Notes: a model not told the origin generated them from the sequence alone. A DNA stretch of 64,000 bases from JBCBAP01 sp038532435 (GCA_038532435.1 JBCBAP010000011.1:18866-82865), one strand, 5' to 3'; numbered from the stretch's first letter, positions 33,809 through 42,280 are shown. Program-made: numbers and translations.

Positions 33809-34430
33809 GGCCGCGCTCGGCCTCACGCTGTGGGCAGGTCTGGCGGCCTGCGAAACCGGAAAGGACCCTGCAATGAGCGAGACCTGCGATACCGTTCCCG
33901 TCGCCCGCGACCGGGTTGCGGGCCCGTTCTACCAGCTCGACCTTTTCGTTTCGAAGGAGGCGTGCGTGACGCTCACCATCGAGGGGTATGATACGACAGA
34001 GGCGCTGGCGTTCGCCCGGTTCACCAATACCGGGGACGTGCCGGTGACGCTCGCGACGACGTCCCTCGGCAGCCTGAAGTTCGTCAGCGTCTGGGATGCC
34101 TTCGCGCCGGAGGCGCCGGTTGAGATGCCCGGGGGCCCACCCCCCGATCCCGCCACCGTGGAGCCGCGCCTCGTCACCGTCGCGCCGGGGCAAGCGGTCG
34201 ACAGCCTGCCGGTAAGCGCGTTTCTCTCCCTACCCGGACCGGACATCGTTGAGGGCACGACCCTTGCAGGCGCGCCGCTTCTCATGGAGGCGCAGAGCCC
34301 GCGCAGCTTCGGCCTTGGCTTCCGGTTCATCATGCAGGCGCAGGGTGATGGCATCTCCCAGGTCGTGGATCATCCGCTGACCGGAGAAATCACGGTGATG
34401 CTCGACCGGACGGCGATCGACGCCCAGTAG
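33792..34430 (+). CDS. lipoprotein, candidate immunity protein for the metzincin effector
   Basis: A 212-aa protein with a lipoprotein signal: hydrophobic segment LFKAALGLTLWAG then lipobox LAAC, with the lipidated Cys near residue 20. The mature part is beta-rich and unrecognised. The start overlaps the end of the metzincin-motif gene. T6SS effectors acting in the periplasm are commonly paired with exported immunity proteins in the next frame, so I infer protection against the protease. It could also be a TssJ-type lipoprotein, but it is longer and its position does not fit. Confidence 0.6.
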   Translation: MSPLFKAALGLTLWAGLAACETGKDPAMSETCDTVPVARDRVAGPFYQLDLFVSKEACVTLTIEGYDTTEALAFARFTNTGDVPVTLATTSLGSLKFVSVWDAFAPEAPVEMPGGPPPDPATVEPRLVTVAPGQAVDSLPVSAFLSLPGPDIVEGTTLAGAPLLMEAQSPRSFGLGFRFIMQAQGDGISQVVDHPLTGEITVMLDRTAIDAQ

Positions 34431-34871
34431 CTATTCGGGCGGGGCGACGAACAGGGTCCAGCGGTCCTGCTGGCCGGTGTCGACCTCCAGATATGATCCG
34501 GGAAGGTAACCCCGGATCAGGCAGTCCGTGCCCCCGTCGATGACGAAACGCTTGGGCGCGAGGCAGAGCGTCGTATCACCGTCGAGCGCCGGATTTCCGA
34601 ACACATCCTTGGCGAAGACGTAGATGAACCGGGAGGGCAGCGCGTCGCGGATAACCCGCGCGCATTGGTTCGGCCCGATGGTCCACCAGCCGCGCGTGCG
34701 AAGTGTCTCGCCGTTTTCGAACGCGCCAACGGCGATGTTGAGCACGTCAAAGGAGCGGTTGCAGACAGAGAATTCCGCCGCCGCGGGTGTCGCGAAGGTC
34801 GCCAGAACGGCTGTTGATGCTGCACGAGTCAGTGTGGATGCCCTGCCCATGTGGTGAGTCATATTGGACAC
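34431..34871 (-). CDS. DUF1036-like exported protein
   Basis: A 146-aa exported protein: signal peptide ending PAAAEF, then SVCNRSFDVLNIAVGAFENG, RGWWTIGPNQCARVIRDALP and RFIYVFAKD, which fit DUF1036 (a small Cys-containing domain often beginning with CNxT/S). The GTG at 34871 follows GGAGGG at good spacing and is preferred over the ATG three codons later. Function unknown. It abuts the candidate immunity gene tail to tail with no bases between. Confidence 0.72.
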   Translation of the reverse strand: MSNMTHHMGRASTLTRAASTAVLATFATPAAAEFSVCNRSFDVLNIAVGAFENGETLRTRGWWTIGPNQCARVIRDALPSRFIYVFAKDVFGNPALDGDTTLCLAPKRFVIDGGTDCLIRGYLPGSYLEVDTGQQDRWTLFVAPPE

Positions 34872-34970
34872 AGACCCTCCTTTGAAGCGTCCAAACACCG
34901 TCTGGCGCGTTGCTATTCAACCACAGGGAGAGCATAGTCCCGGCGACGGACAACATAAGGGGGCGTCCGA

Positions 34971-35273
34971 ATGATCGAAGCAGTGTTTCTGACCGCGAGC
35001 CTAACGGCGCATGTCTGCTCTGACAGGTGCGAGATTGCGCTTGAGCCACCGGTACATCACGTCGCGGAGGTTCTTCCGCGCCCGCGCTTCACCGGGGCAG
35101 ACGATCCGGAGGGCGTGCTCACACCGCGGCCTCGTCCCAGTGGTGCGCACACGGTGACGCCGTTCGCGACGGCGAAGGCGACGACACCGGCGACCGTACC
35201 CGTCCGCCCGGCCGCACCGGGGACCGGTGCAGCGGCGGTCAGGTATCCCTGGACGGTCGGCCTGCACCGCTGA
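34971..35273 (+). CDS. 100-aa hypothetical protein, uncertain
   Basis: An open frame of 100 codons with AAGGGGG seven bases before the ATG. The product is Pro/Ala/Thr-rich after residue 30, with a CSDRC pair and no clear membrane segment. It lies between the DUF1036-like gene and the Tol-like module. If it is not a gene, 34872-35400 is a non-coding stretch in which I see no other feature. Confidence 0.35.
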   Translation: MIEAVFLTASLTAHVCSDRCEIALEPPVHHVAEVLPRPRFTGADDPEGVLTPRPRPSGAHTVTPFATAKATTPATVPVRPAAPGTGAAAVRYPWTVGLHR

Positions 35274-35400
35274 TCGGCCCCGGGTCCGTCACGGGGAATT
35301 ATCCTTCTGATGCAGTTGACTCGCACGGGGTCTTCCTGCCCAATGCGAGGAGGAACTGTGCCTGCTGGCGCCCTGTGATAACTGGTACCGGGATAGAAGT

Positions 35401-35850
35401 ATGATTGCTCCGCGTCGCGTTTTCCGCCCTCTGCTCGCAGCCCTTACACTCATATTCGGAAGCCTTGGCGCACAGGCGCAGGATGGCTCGGCGCCTGTCT
35501 TCTCGCTTGAGCTTAACAACGCCGCGACCACCGCCGCCGGGGGCTGCCGGCTCACCTATGTGGCGGTGAACCGGACAGGCCGCGCACTGCAGCAGACCGC
35601 GCACCAGGTTGCGGTGTTTGATGCGAACGGCATCGTGCGCCGGTTGCTGGTGCTGGAGTTCGGCGCGCTGTCGGAGAACAAGACGAAGATCGTTCAGTTC
35701 GACCTTGGCGATCAGACCTGCGGCGACATCTCCCGCATCGTTGTGAACGACATTGCCGAATGCACGGGTGCGGGTGGGGAGGCGCTGCAGGATTTCTGCC
35801 TCGAGGCGCTGGTGACGCAGTCCCGCACGGATATTCAGTTCGGCACCTGA
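35401..35850 (+). CDS. exported protein of the Tol-like module
   Basis: A 149-aa protein with a clear signal peptide (RPLLAALTLIFGSLGAQA) and a beta-rich mature domain with three Cys (GGCRLTYVAVNRTGRALQQT, LGDQTCGDISRIVVNDIAEC). Its place, 73 bp before the ExbB/TolQ-like gene in the same direction, suggests a periplasmic partner of that system. I do not recognise the family. Confidence 0.75.
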   Translation: MIAPRRVFRPLLAALTLIFGSLGAQAQDGSAPVFSLELNNAATTAAGGCRLTYVAVNRTGRALQQTAHQVAVFDANGIVRRLLVLEFGALSENKTKIVQFDLGDQTCGDISRIVVNDIAECTGAGGEALQDFCLEALVTQSRTDIQFGT

Positions 35851-35923
35851 TCCGGGCCGTCCGCGGGGCGCACCCGAGCGCCCGGGGGCCGCGGGCGCCG
35901 GTTGAGAAAAAGGAACTGCTCCC

Positions 35924-36571
35924 ATGCCCGACATTCTGAGCATCATGGCGCTCGATCCGGTCACGCTCATGGTGTTTGTGGCGCTCGGCGTTCTGTCCGT
36001 GATCGCGCTCACCGTGTCGTTTTTCAAGTTCATCCAGTTCGGTCGTCTCGGCGTCGGACGCCTGCGCCTTGCCGAGCGCATTCTGGAGGATTGGCTGAGC
36101 GGCCGACCCGACGAGGCGTTCCGATCCGCAAACCAGCGCCGCACGGTGCTGGCGCGGGTGCTGCAGGCGGTGTTCACCGGTCTTCAGGCCCGACCTGGCG
36201 ACACAGATTATGCCGAGGAGCTGGCCCGGCAGACCGCGCTTACGGAGCTTGCACGGATGTCGTCCCGCATGCGTCTGCTGGAGGCGGTCGTTCAGGCCGC
36301 TCCGATGCTGGGGCTGCTTGGAACCGTCATCGGCATGATCGACGCCTTCGGCACGCTGTCAGTTTCCCAGGGGGCGGTTGATCCTGCCCTGCTCGCCGGA
36401 GGTATCTGGACGGCGCTGACCACGACGGCGGTCGGGCTTGCCATCGCGCTCATCACATTTTTCCTCGCAAACCTGCTGGAGAGCCAGATCGAACGGGAGC
36501 GTCAGGCGATCGAGACCCTGATTTCCGCCGCGATCCACGGACGCATCGGGGCCAACGCAGCGGCGGTCTGA
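35924..36571 (+). CDS. MotA/TolQ/ExbB proton channel family protein
   Basis: A 215-aa inner-membrane protein with three predicted membrane segments (about 12-33, 115-140, 160-185). The TolQ/ExbB core LEAVVQAAPMLGLLGTVIGM and WTALTTTAVGLAIALITFFL is clear. Such proteins form the pentameric stator that uses proton-motive force with ExbD/TolR. It is followed by two ExbD/TolR-like genes and a TonB/TolA-like gene. Its location inside a T6SS island is unusual and may mean envelope work linked to secretion. Confidence 0.9.
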   Translation: MPDILSIMALDPVTLMVFVALGVLSVIALTVSFFKFIQFGRLGVGRLRLAERILEDWLSGRPDEAFRSANQRRTVLARVLQAVFTGLQARPGDTDYAEELARQTALTELARMSSRMRLLEAVVQAAPMLGLLGTVIGMIDAFGTLSVSQGAVDPALLAGGIWTALTTTAVGLAIALITFFLANLLESQIERERQAIETLISAAIHGRIGANAAAV

Positions 36572-36574
36572 CCG

Positions 36575-37042
36575 ATGGGCGCCGTCACCGCACCGGCCCT
36601 GCGCAAGTCGCTGCCCCGGTCGCGGCGGCGCTACGGGTTCGCGCTGACGCCTCTGGCGGATGCGATGTTCCAGCTTCTGATCTTCTTCATGCTGTCCTCG
36701 AGCCTCACGCCCTTCTCCCTGATCACCATCAAGGGGGGCGCGGTGCTGGAGGAGACGGCGAACCCGGCAGAGGTCGCCGAGAGCAACGACGATGTCGATG
36801 CCGTCGATACCGCCGAGGCCGCGGTCTGGGTCATCGAGCGGGGCGAAGTGATCGCCGGGCGCCAGCGCTTCGGCTTCGATCGGCTGGACGAACTGTCAGA
36901 AACCCTGCGCCTGGTGGGCACGACGGAGGTCCTGATTGTCGCCCGGCCCATCGCCGAGGTGCAGGACGTTGTCCGGGTGCTCGAGGCGCTCGCGACCGCT
37001 GGTGTGACCTCCGTTCAGGTGGTCACGGCGGAGGGCGCGTGA
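36575..37042 (+). CDS. ExbD/TolR family protein (first copy)
   Basis: A 155-aa protein with a single N-terminal membrane helix: LTPLADAMFQLLIFFMLSSS, the ExbD/TolR pattern with the essential membrane Asp (D in LADAMF). The periplasmic domain includes ARPIAEVQDVVRVLEALATA, the usual C-terminal helix-strand. It begins 3 bp after the ExbB/TolQ-like stop. Confidence 0.88.
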   Translation: MGAVTAPALRKSLPRSRRRYGFALTPLADAMFQLLIFFMLSSSLTPFSLITIKGGAVLEETANPAEVAESNDDVDAVDTAEAAVWVIERGEVIAGRQRFGFDRLDELSETLRLVGTTEVLIVARPIAEVQDVVRVLEALATAGVTSVQVVTAEGA

Positions 37043-37061
37043 TGGGCCGCGGGGTGGAGCC

Positions 37062-37490
37062 ATGAAGGAGCTTCTCGCAGGCAGCCGGCGACGCACGGTG
37101 GAACTCGACGTCTCACTCGCCATCGTCAATATCGTGCTGCTGCTCATCTTCTTCTTCCTTGCCACGGGCCGATTGCTCAACCCGGTCGATGCGCGGATCG
37201 ATCTTGCGGACACGTCCGACCTGCCGCTCGACCAGCTTCCGTCACCGATCCTCGTGGTTTCCGCGGACGGGAGCTGGGCACTCGATGGCAAGGAACTTGC
37301 GGTTGAGAACCTGCAGCTAGGTCTAAACAGCCTGCCCCTGCCCGAGGATCCGGAGGCGGAGCGCCTCATCCACCTGCTGATCGACAAGGCGGCCCCGGCT
37401 TCGGTGCTGCTCGCCATCGTGAACCGGCCCGAGTTTGACCCGTTCGAGGTCCGGCTCGTGACCCTGCACCGGCGGGGAGGGCGGCTCTGA
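37062..37490 (+). CDS. ExbD/TolR family protein (second copy)
   Basis: A 142-aa ExbD/TolR-like protein with the helix VELDVSLAIVNIVLLLIFFF, where D in LDVSL fits the proton-carrying Asp, and a short periplasmic domain. Two different ExbD-type genes suggest a heterodimer on the ExbB ring. Its TGA overlaps the ATG of the TonB/TolA-like gene by one base. Confidence 0.85.
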   Translation: MKELLAGSRRRTVELDVSLAIVNIVLLLIFFFLATGRLLNPVDARIDLADTSDLPLDQLPSPILVVSADGSWALDGKELAVENLQLGLNSLPLPEDPEAERLIHLLIDKAAPASVLLAIVNRPEFDPFEVRLVTLHRRGGRL

Positions 37491-39172
37491 TGCTCGACGC
37501 GACAGCCGACCGTCGGTCCCACTGGATGATCGCCTTCGGCATGTCGATGGGCCTGCACATCGCGGCGGTTGTCGCGATCTTCCAGCAGTCCCAGGGGCAG
37601 GTGCAGATCCCGTCACCTTCCTCCATCCCGCTCGGGTTCGAGGTGCGCAGCGTCCGGATCGAGACGGCGGAGATCGAGGCCCTCGAAACGCTGGAGGCAT
37701 TTGACGCCCTCGAAGGCGAGGGAGAGGTTGCCCCTCTCGCACCTGATGGCGAGACGCTGGCGGCGGATGATGCTGTCGAGACGCTGACGCCTGCTGACGA
37801 GGACCCGGCGCTTGCCGTGCAGAATCCGGATCCCGTCGAGACCGCGGATGCCACTGTCATCGACGAGCCGGAGGAAGTTGCGGCCCTCACCCCCGACCCG
37901 GTAGATGACCTGACGCCTGAACCTGCCGAAACGGTCACACCGGTCGAGGACATAGCGGAGCTCGAGCCCGAAACGCTCGCCCCCGTCGAGGATGAGGTGC
38001 TGGCACCGGCCGAGGATCTCTTCACCCTGCAGTCGGACACCATCACCGCTCTCGACGATACGCTCCCCCCGGAGGAAGAGATCGCGGCACTCGTTCCCGA
38101 CACGCTCGAACCCGAAGTGCTGTCCGGTGAGACGGTGGAAACCCTCGATGCGGCGCCGGTCGTGGTGCCCGAGGGTGCGTTGCAGACGGCGGAACCCCTT
38201 TCTCCTCTCGGGTCGACCGGTCAGGACAGGGTGGTCGAGACCGTGGCGGTTGCCCGCGCCGTTCCCGTCGCCCCGGCGCGCCCCGTTGGCACAGGGACCG
38301 CTCCGGCCGACGGTGTCGTCACGATCACGCCCGGTCAGGGCCAGGCGCTCCGCGCCCTGGGCGCGGACGTGGTCGCACCGCGAGACGAGCCGGTCGTCAC
38401 CGTCGAGTCCGAGGACACTCCCTCCGTCGCCGTCGCTCCGGTTGAGGCCGAGCCCGAAACGCTCGTCGCCCGCCAGTCCCTGCCGGATCGCACCCTGCCT
38501 GCGCCCCGCCCCACGACGGAACCGGCGACGCCACCCGCTGCCCCGCCGCAGGATCCGGCACTCACCGCTCTTCTCGAACGGATACGGGACCGGCTCGCGG
38601 ATGCATGCCTTCTTGCCCTGCCCGAAAACCAGCCCGGTGGGACGCCGCGGGTCACGGTTATCGCGGCGCAGGAGAGTGCGCTGCGGTCCTTCACTGAAGA
38701 GGTCGTCGAACCCACCCGGCTCGACACTCCGGTCGATGATCGGCAGGTTTTCGTCGATGAACGTCAGTGCCCCGCTTTGCGTTTTGCCCGCTCGAACGCA
38801 CGCTATCCGGGCACCCCGGTCACCGTTGGTCTCGCGCGGGCGGAGATCGAGAGCGGTGACGCGCTCGTGGGTGTTCTTGGCAACGTTGCCGGGCGCTACA
38901 CCAGCCTCCTGATCGTGGACGACAACGGCGTGGTGCAGAACCTGCGCCGCTTCGTCAGTTTCTCCGGCGGGGAGGTTACGTTCGATGTGCCCATGACCCG
39001 GTCGGGGCCGTCGCGGGACACGAGCCAGCTCCTCGTGGTTCTCGCAACAGATGGACGGCCCCGGACGGTAACCGAGCAGGCCGGTCAGCTCGCGGAGGAC
39101 TTTTTCGCCGCGCTGGAGACGGAGCTGGGCACGGACCCGCTGATCAGCATCGTCCCTTTCCGCGTGCGCTGA
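37490..39172 (+). CDS. TonB/TolA-like protein with long acidic linker and C-terminal domain shared with the kinase
   Basis: A 560-aa protein: one membrane helix (about residues 12-32, HWMIAFGMSMGLHIAAVVAIF-like), then about 300 residues of acidic Glu/Asp/Pro/Thr-rich linker, then a folded C-terminal domain from about 358. The layout matches TonB/TolA proteins driven by ExbBD/TolQR. The C-terminal domain is not the TonB domain. It resembles the periplasmic end of the kinase at 39182-42277, with Cys373 and Cys427 matching Cys839 and Cys891 there. It is the last gene of the module and converges on the kinase gene with 9 bp between. Confidence 0.82.
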   Translation: MLDATADRRSHWMIAFGMSMGLHIAAVVAIFQQSQGQVQIPSPSSIPLGFEVRSVRIETAEIEALETLEAFDALEGEGEVAPLAPDGETLAADDAVETLTPADEDPALAVQNPDPVETADATVIDEPEEVAALTPDPVDDLTPEPAETVTPVEDIAELEPETLAPVEDEVLAPAEDLFTLQSDTITALDDTLPPEEEIAALVPDTLEPEVLSGETVETLDAAPVVVPEGALQTAEPLSPLGSTGQDRVVETVAVARAVPVAPARPVGTGTAPADGVVTITPGQGQALRALGADVVAPRDEPVVTVESEDTPSVAVAPVEAEPETLVARQSLPDRTLPAPRPTTEPATPPAAPPQDPALTALLERIRDRLADACLLALPENQPGGTPRVTVIAAQESALRSFTEEVVEPTRLDTPVDDRQVFVDERQCPALRFARSNARYPGTPVTVGLARAEIESGDALVGVLGNVAGRYTSLLIVDDNGVVQNLRRFVSFSGGEVTFDVPMTRSGPSRDTSQLLVVLATDGRPRTVTEQAGQLAEDFFAALETELGTDPLISIVPFRVR

Positions 39173-39181
39173 CGCGGGATT

Positions 39182-42100
39182 TCACCAACCACCATGGTTG
39201 AAGAACGCGAGCGCGGCGGCGCTGGTGCCGCCCCGCGCTTCGATCTCGTCTGTCACGACGGGGAGGAAGTTTGTGGCCTCGACCACGTCCCGCGCCGCGG
39301 CAACCGTGAGCAGCGGCTCATCGCTCACCACCGCTGTCAGAAGCTGCCCACCCCGTGCCGCCGCGCTCTCCGCATTCAGGGAGAAGCTGAAGGTGAAGGA
39401 GCTGTCTGCCTGGGGTACGAGTGTCGAGGTCACGTTGTGCACCTCTCCTTCCGCGTCGGTCATGAAGAGCCAGATGGAGCGGCCCCGCACCTCCCGCAGG
39501 CGTCCGACAACCGTCCCGTTCGCGGCAATCCGGTCGCTGTCCATCGTGATCACGGGCGGTTGTTCGCCCCGCCCCTGCAGCCCGCGCACGAAGTCGAGCG
39601 TCGCGCACTGAGGCTCCCCGACGGCCCGCTGGATCAGCGAAGGCTGCGCGTCGAACGCGCGCTGGAACATGGTTGGCAGGTCGGAGAAATCGCTGTCGCT
39701 CTGCCCGAATGCCTCAAGCTGGCCGGAGTTCCGCCCGCTCGCGATCCGGGTGGCGTAGTGGCAGACCGGGCCCGCATTGGCGGCGAGGAAACCCTCGCGG
39801 GTCGAGATGTCCGGGGTCCGCGCATCTGCTATGTCCTCCGGCGTTTCGACCTCGGGATCGGTCACTGCGACCTCGCTTTCGAGCATCGAGTCGAGCATCC
39901 CCGCCTGCCATGCACCGACTGAAAGCGCACCCGCGACCACGATCGCGCCGAGGCTCCCCCAGAGCCAGCCCCGTGATGGCGGATCGGGCTCGGTTTCCTG
40001 CGGCGGGAGGGTCTGGCCGAAGGGGCTTGTGCTGCCTCCGCCGAAGGGTGTCTGCGACTGGTCCCCGTAGCCGCCGCGGTAGCCCGGAGGGTGGGAGAGC
40101 TGGGGCGGCAGGCTCATCGCCGCGGATGTGGGGTTCTGCTGTGGAGGCATGGACCCGGGTGCTAGGGTGCGACCCGGCATCGTGAGACCGCGAAGGCCTG
40201 CAGCGTCCATCCGGTCCAGAAGGTCGATCACACCGGGCATGCCCGGTGGCCGGTGCGCCGGATCAGGCTCCAGCATGTGGCCGAGCACCCGCTGCAATTC
40301 CACGGGGATCCCGTCGAGAGGCGGGATCTGCCGCCGGGCCTCCACCGCCTCATAGACGGTCTCCCCCATAGGGATCGGCGTGCCCCGGACCGCCGCGGCG
40401 ATCAGCAGGGCCAGCCCGTAAACATCGGTCCACGGCCCCACGATCCCGTCATAGTGGCCGAGCTGTTCGGGGGAGATGAACTTGAACTTGCCCGCGAGCT
40501 GCCCGTGCAGGCTGGCATCGGTCTTTTCCGCCGACTTCGCGATCCCGAAGTCGATCAGCACCGCCTCCTCGACTTTGCCATCCCGGAGCATGACATTGTC
40601 CGGCGAAAGGTCCCGGTGAATGACCTCCATCCGGTGCGCCTTCTCAAGCCCCCCGGCGAGGCGGCGCAGCAGACGCTTTGCGTCGCCGAACTTGAGGGGG
40701 CCGTTGCGCTCTACCCAATCGGACAGGGGCACGCCCTCGATGAACTCCATCACGAGGCAATAGCGGTCCAGATCCTGGTCGTGGAGGAAGTTGAAGTAGC
40801 GCACGATCTCGGGATGCGTCAGCTTGCAGAGCGTGTTGGCCTCGCGCAGGAACAGCGCCCGGATCTGGTCCTTGTGCGCAAGATCGTCGAGGACGATCTT
40901 GATCGCCACCTGATCGTCCGTGTGGACGTTGCGGCCGCGATAGACCTCTCCCATCCCGCCCGCGTTGATGCGCGACTGGATCTCGTAGTTGTTGTTGATA
41001 ATGGTGCCTGGTTCGACCGCGAGCTTGCGCCCTTTCGGTGCGGAGCGTGCGGCGGGCGGCAGCGCTGCCGGGATGCTGCCGCCAGAGCTCTCGATCTTCG
41101 TCCCGTCTGCTGTTTCCGGCTCGGGCGCTTCGATCCGCGTCTGACCCTCGGGACCCTCCTCCGCATCGGTGCCATCGGCGATCGCATGCGGGTCTTCCGG
41201 ATTGGAGATCCGGGTCTCGTCTGCAGCATCGTCGCCAGTGGGCGCTGCGACTTCGGCAGCGTCTTCTGGGATGTCAGCGCTGTTCGGGGTGGTTTCAGAC
41301 TGCAGGATCTGTGTCCGGTCGGAAAGATCGTCTTCCGCCTTGGAAGTGATCTCTGTCCCTTCTCCATCCGGTTCGGACAAGGAGGCTATCCGGGTCCGGT
41401 CGAAATCCTCTACCGGACTCTCAGACCCAACGGGAAGGGGCGCAAGCTTGGTCCGCTCGGTGTCGGCGTCCTCCATCCGAGAGGGATCCGTGATCTCATT
41501 TGCAGGCTCCCCGGCACCCTCGCCCTCGCTTGCGGTATCGCTCGGTAAGGGAGCAAGCTGCGTCCGGTCATCATCGGTCGCGTCGGATGTGCCCGGCTCT
41601 GGGCTGTTACTGCTCGCGTCCACCTCAGCCGGAGTGCCGGGAAGTGGGGCGAGCTGGGTCCGATCGTCGTCTTCGACTTCGGGCACGACCGACTCCGCAG
41701 TGTGGTCCCCAGTTGAAACATCGTCGGGTAGCGGCGCCAATCGGGTCCGATCGCCATCCTCGATATCGGAGGTAACTGGCTCAGTGGAGGTATTCTCAAG
41801 CTTTTGGTCTTCGCCTGTTGCAGGCAGCGGTGCGAGCCGCGTTCGATCATTGTCCTCGCCTCGGGACTCGACTGGCTCGGGGGTGTGGTCCTCGGCCGAT
41901 TGGCCGTCGCCGGTGACGGGCAGCGGTGCAAGCTCTGTCTTGTCCCCGTCCTCGATCTGGGACGCAGCCCGTTCGGCTATGCGGGTCCGTTCAGCGGGTG
42001 CTCCTCCTGCGTCGGGAAGCGGCGCGATGCGGGTGCGGTCCGCATCGCCGGGCGCCTCCGATCCCGGCAGGGGAGCGATCCGGGTTCGATCCTCCGTCTC

Positions 42101-42277
42101 CACGGCCCGTTCCGTGATCACGGTCCGGTCTGCGGGCAACGGTTCGGCGATCCGCGTGCGCTCTCCCTCCGGCAGTTCCGCCTGACCCGGGGGGAGCGTC
42201 TTGTCCTCGGTCGACGTAGACTCCCCCGGCGGCGCCGTCGGGCCTGAACTGCTGGACGTGTCGGGCGGCTGGGTCAT
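39182..42277 (-). CDS. ppkA: T6SS Ser/Thr protein kinase (PpkA-like) with Thr-motif array
   Basis: A 1031-aa transmembrane Hanks-type kinase. Residues 1-410 are disordered and hold about 17 D/E-R-T motifs. The kinase domain (about 431-690) has the Gly loop INAGGMGEVYRG, Lys460, HRDLSPDN (catalytic Asp556) and DFG at 576-578. A Pro-rich linker, a membrane helix (about 771-793) and a periplasmic domain (about 830-1031) follow, with Cys839 and Cys891. It ends the tssK-L-M-tagF-pppA operon. In known systems PpkA phosphorylates T6SS parts read by the FHA protein, opposed by PppA. The periplasmic domain replaces the von Willebrand domain of Pseudomonas PpkA and may sense envelope signals. Confidence 0.9.
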   Translation of the reverse strand: MTQPPDTSSSSGPTAPPGESTSTEDKTLPPGQAELPEGERTRIAEPLPADRTVITERAVETEDRTRIAPLPGSEAPGDADRTRIAPLPDAGGAPAERTRIAERAASQIEDGDKTELAPLPVTGDGQSAEDHTPEPVESRGEDNDRTRLAPLPATGEDQKLENTSTEPVTSDIEDGDRTRLAPLPDDVSTGDHTAESVVPEVEDDDRTQLAPLPGTPAEVDASSNSPEPGTSDATDDDRTQLAPLPSDTASEGEGAGEPANEITDPSRMEDADTERTKLAPLPVGSESPVEDFDRTRIASLSEPDGEGTEITSKAEDDLSDRTQILQSETTPNSADIPEDAAEVAAPTGDDAADETRISNPEDPHAIADGTDAEEGPEGQTRIEAPEPETADGTKIESSGGSIPAALPPAARSAPKGRKLAVEPGTIINNNYEIQSRINAGGMGEVYRGRNVHTDDQVAIKIVLDDLAHKDQIRALFLREANTLCKLTHPEIVRYFNFLHDQDLDRYCLVMEFIEGVPLSDWVERNGPLKFGDAKRLLRRLAGGLEKAHRMEVIHRDLSPDNVMLRDGKVEEAVLIDFGIAKSAEKTDASLHGQLAGKFKFISPEQLGHYDGIVGPWTDVYGLALLIAAAVRGTPIPMGETVYEAVEARRQIPPLDGIPVELQRVLGHMLEPDPAHRPPGMPGVIDLLDRMDAAGLRGLTMPGRTLAPGSMPPQQNPTSAAMSLPPQLSHPPGYRGGYGDQSQTPFGGGSTSPFGQTLPPQETEPDPPSRGWLWGSLGAIVVAGALSVGAWQAGMLDSMLESEVAVTDPEVETPEDIADARTPDISTREGFLAANAGPVCHYATRIASGRNSGQLEAFGQSDSDFSDLPTMFQRAFDAQPSLIQRAVGEPQCATLDFVRGLQGRGEQPPVITMDSDRIAANGTVVGRLREVRGRSIWLFMTDAEGEVHNVTSTLVPQADSSFTFSFSLNAESAAARGGQLLTAVVSDEPLLTVAAARDVVEATNFLPVVTDEIEARGGTSAAALAFFNHGGW
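41099..42199 (-). repeat. array of about 17 DRTRIAPLP-like Thr motifs in the kinase
   Basis: Thr residues 27, 41, 52, 65, 82, 98, 114, 146, 178, 207, 239, 276, 295, 322, 355, 380 and 393 sit in variants of [D/E][R/K]T[R/Q/K][I/L]APLP; eight keep the APLP tail. Spacers are acidic and variable in length. Confidence 0.85.
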
Positions 42278-42280
42278 GGC

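Noticed and set aside
33792..34430. The lipoprotein as TssJ
   Set aside because: It is longer than usual TssJ, overlaps the metzincin-motif gene and is far from tssK-tssL-tssM; an immunity role fits better.
35299..36177. A 292-codon minus-strand frame over the Tol-like module
   Set aside because: The product is Arg/Ser/Pro-rich without domain pattern, while the opposite strand has a signal-peptide protein and an ExbB/TolQ-type protein.
41099..42199. The repetitive region of the kinase gene as a CRISPR array or DNA satellite
   Set aside because: Repeats are conserved as protein motifs, with variable spacing and codon choice, and lie in one open frame.
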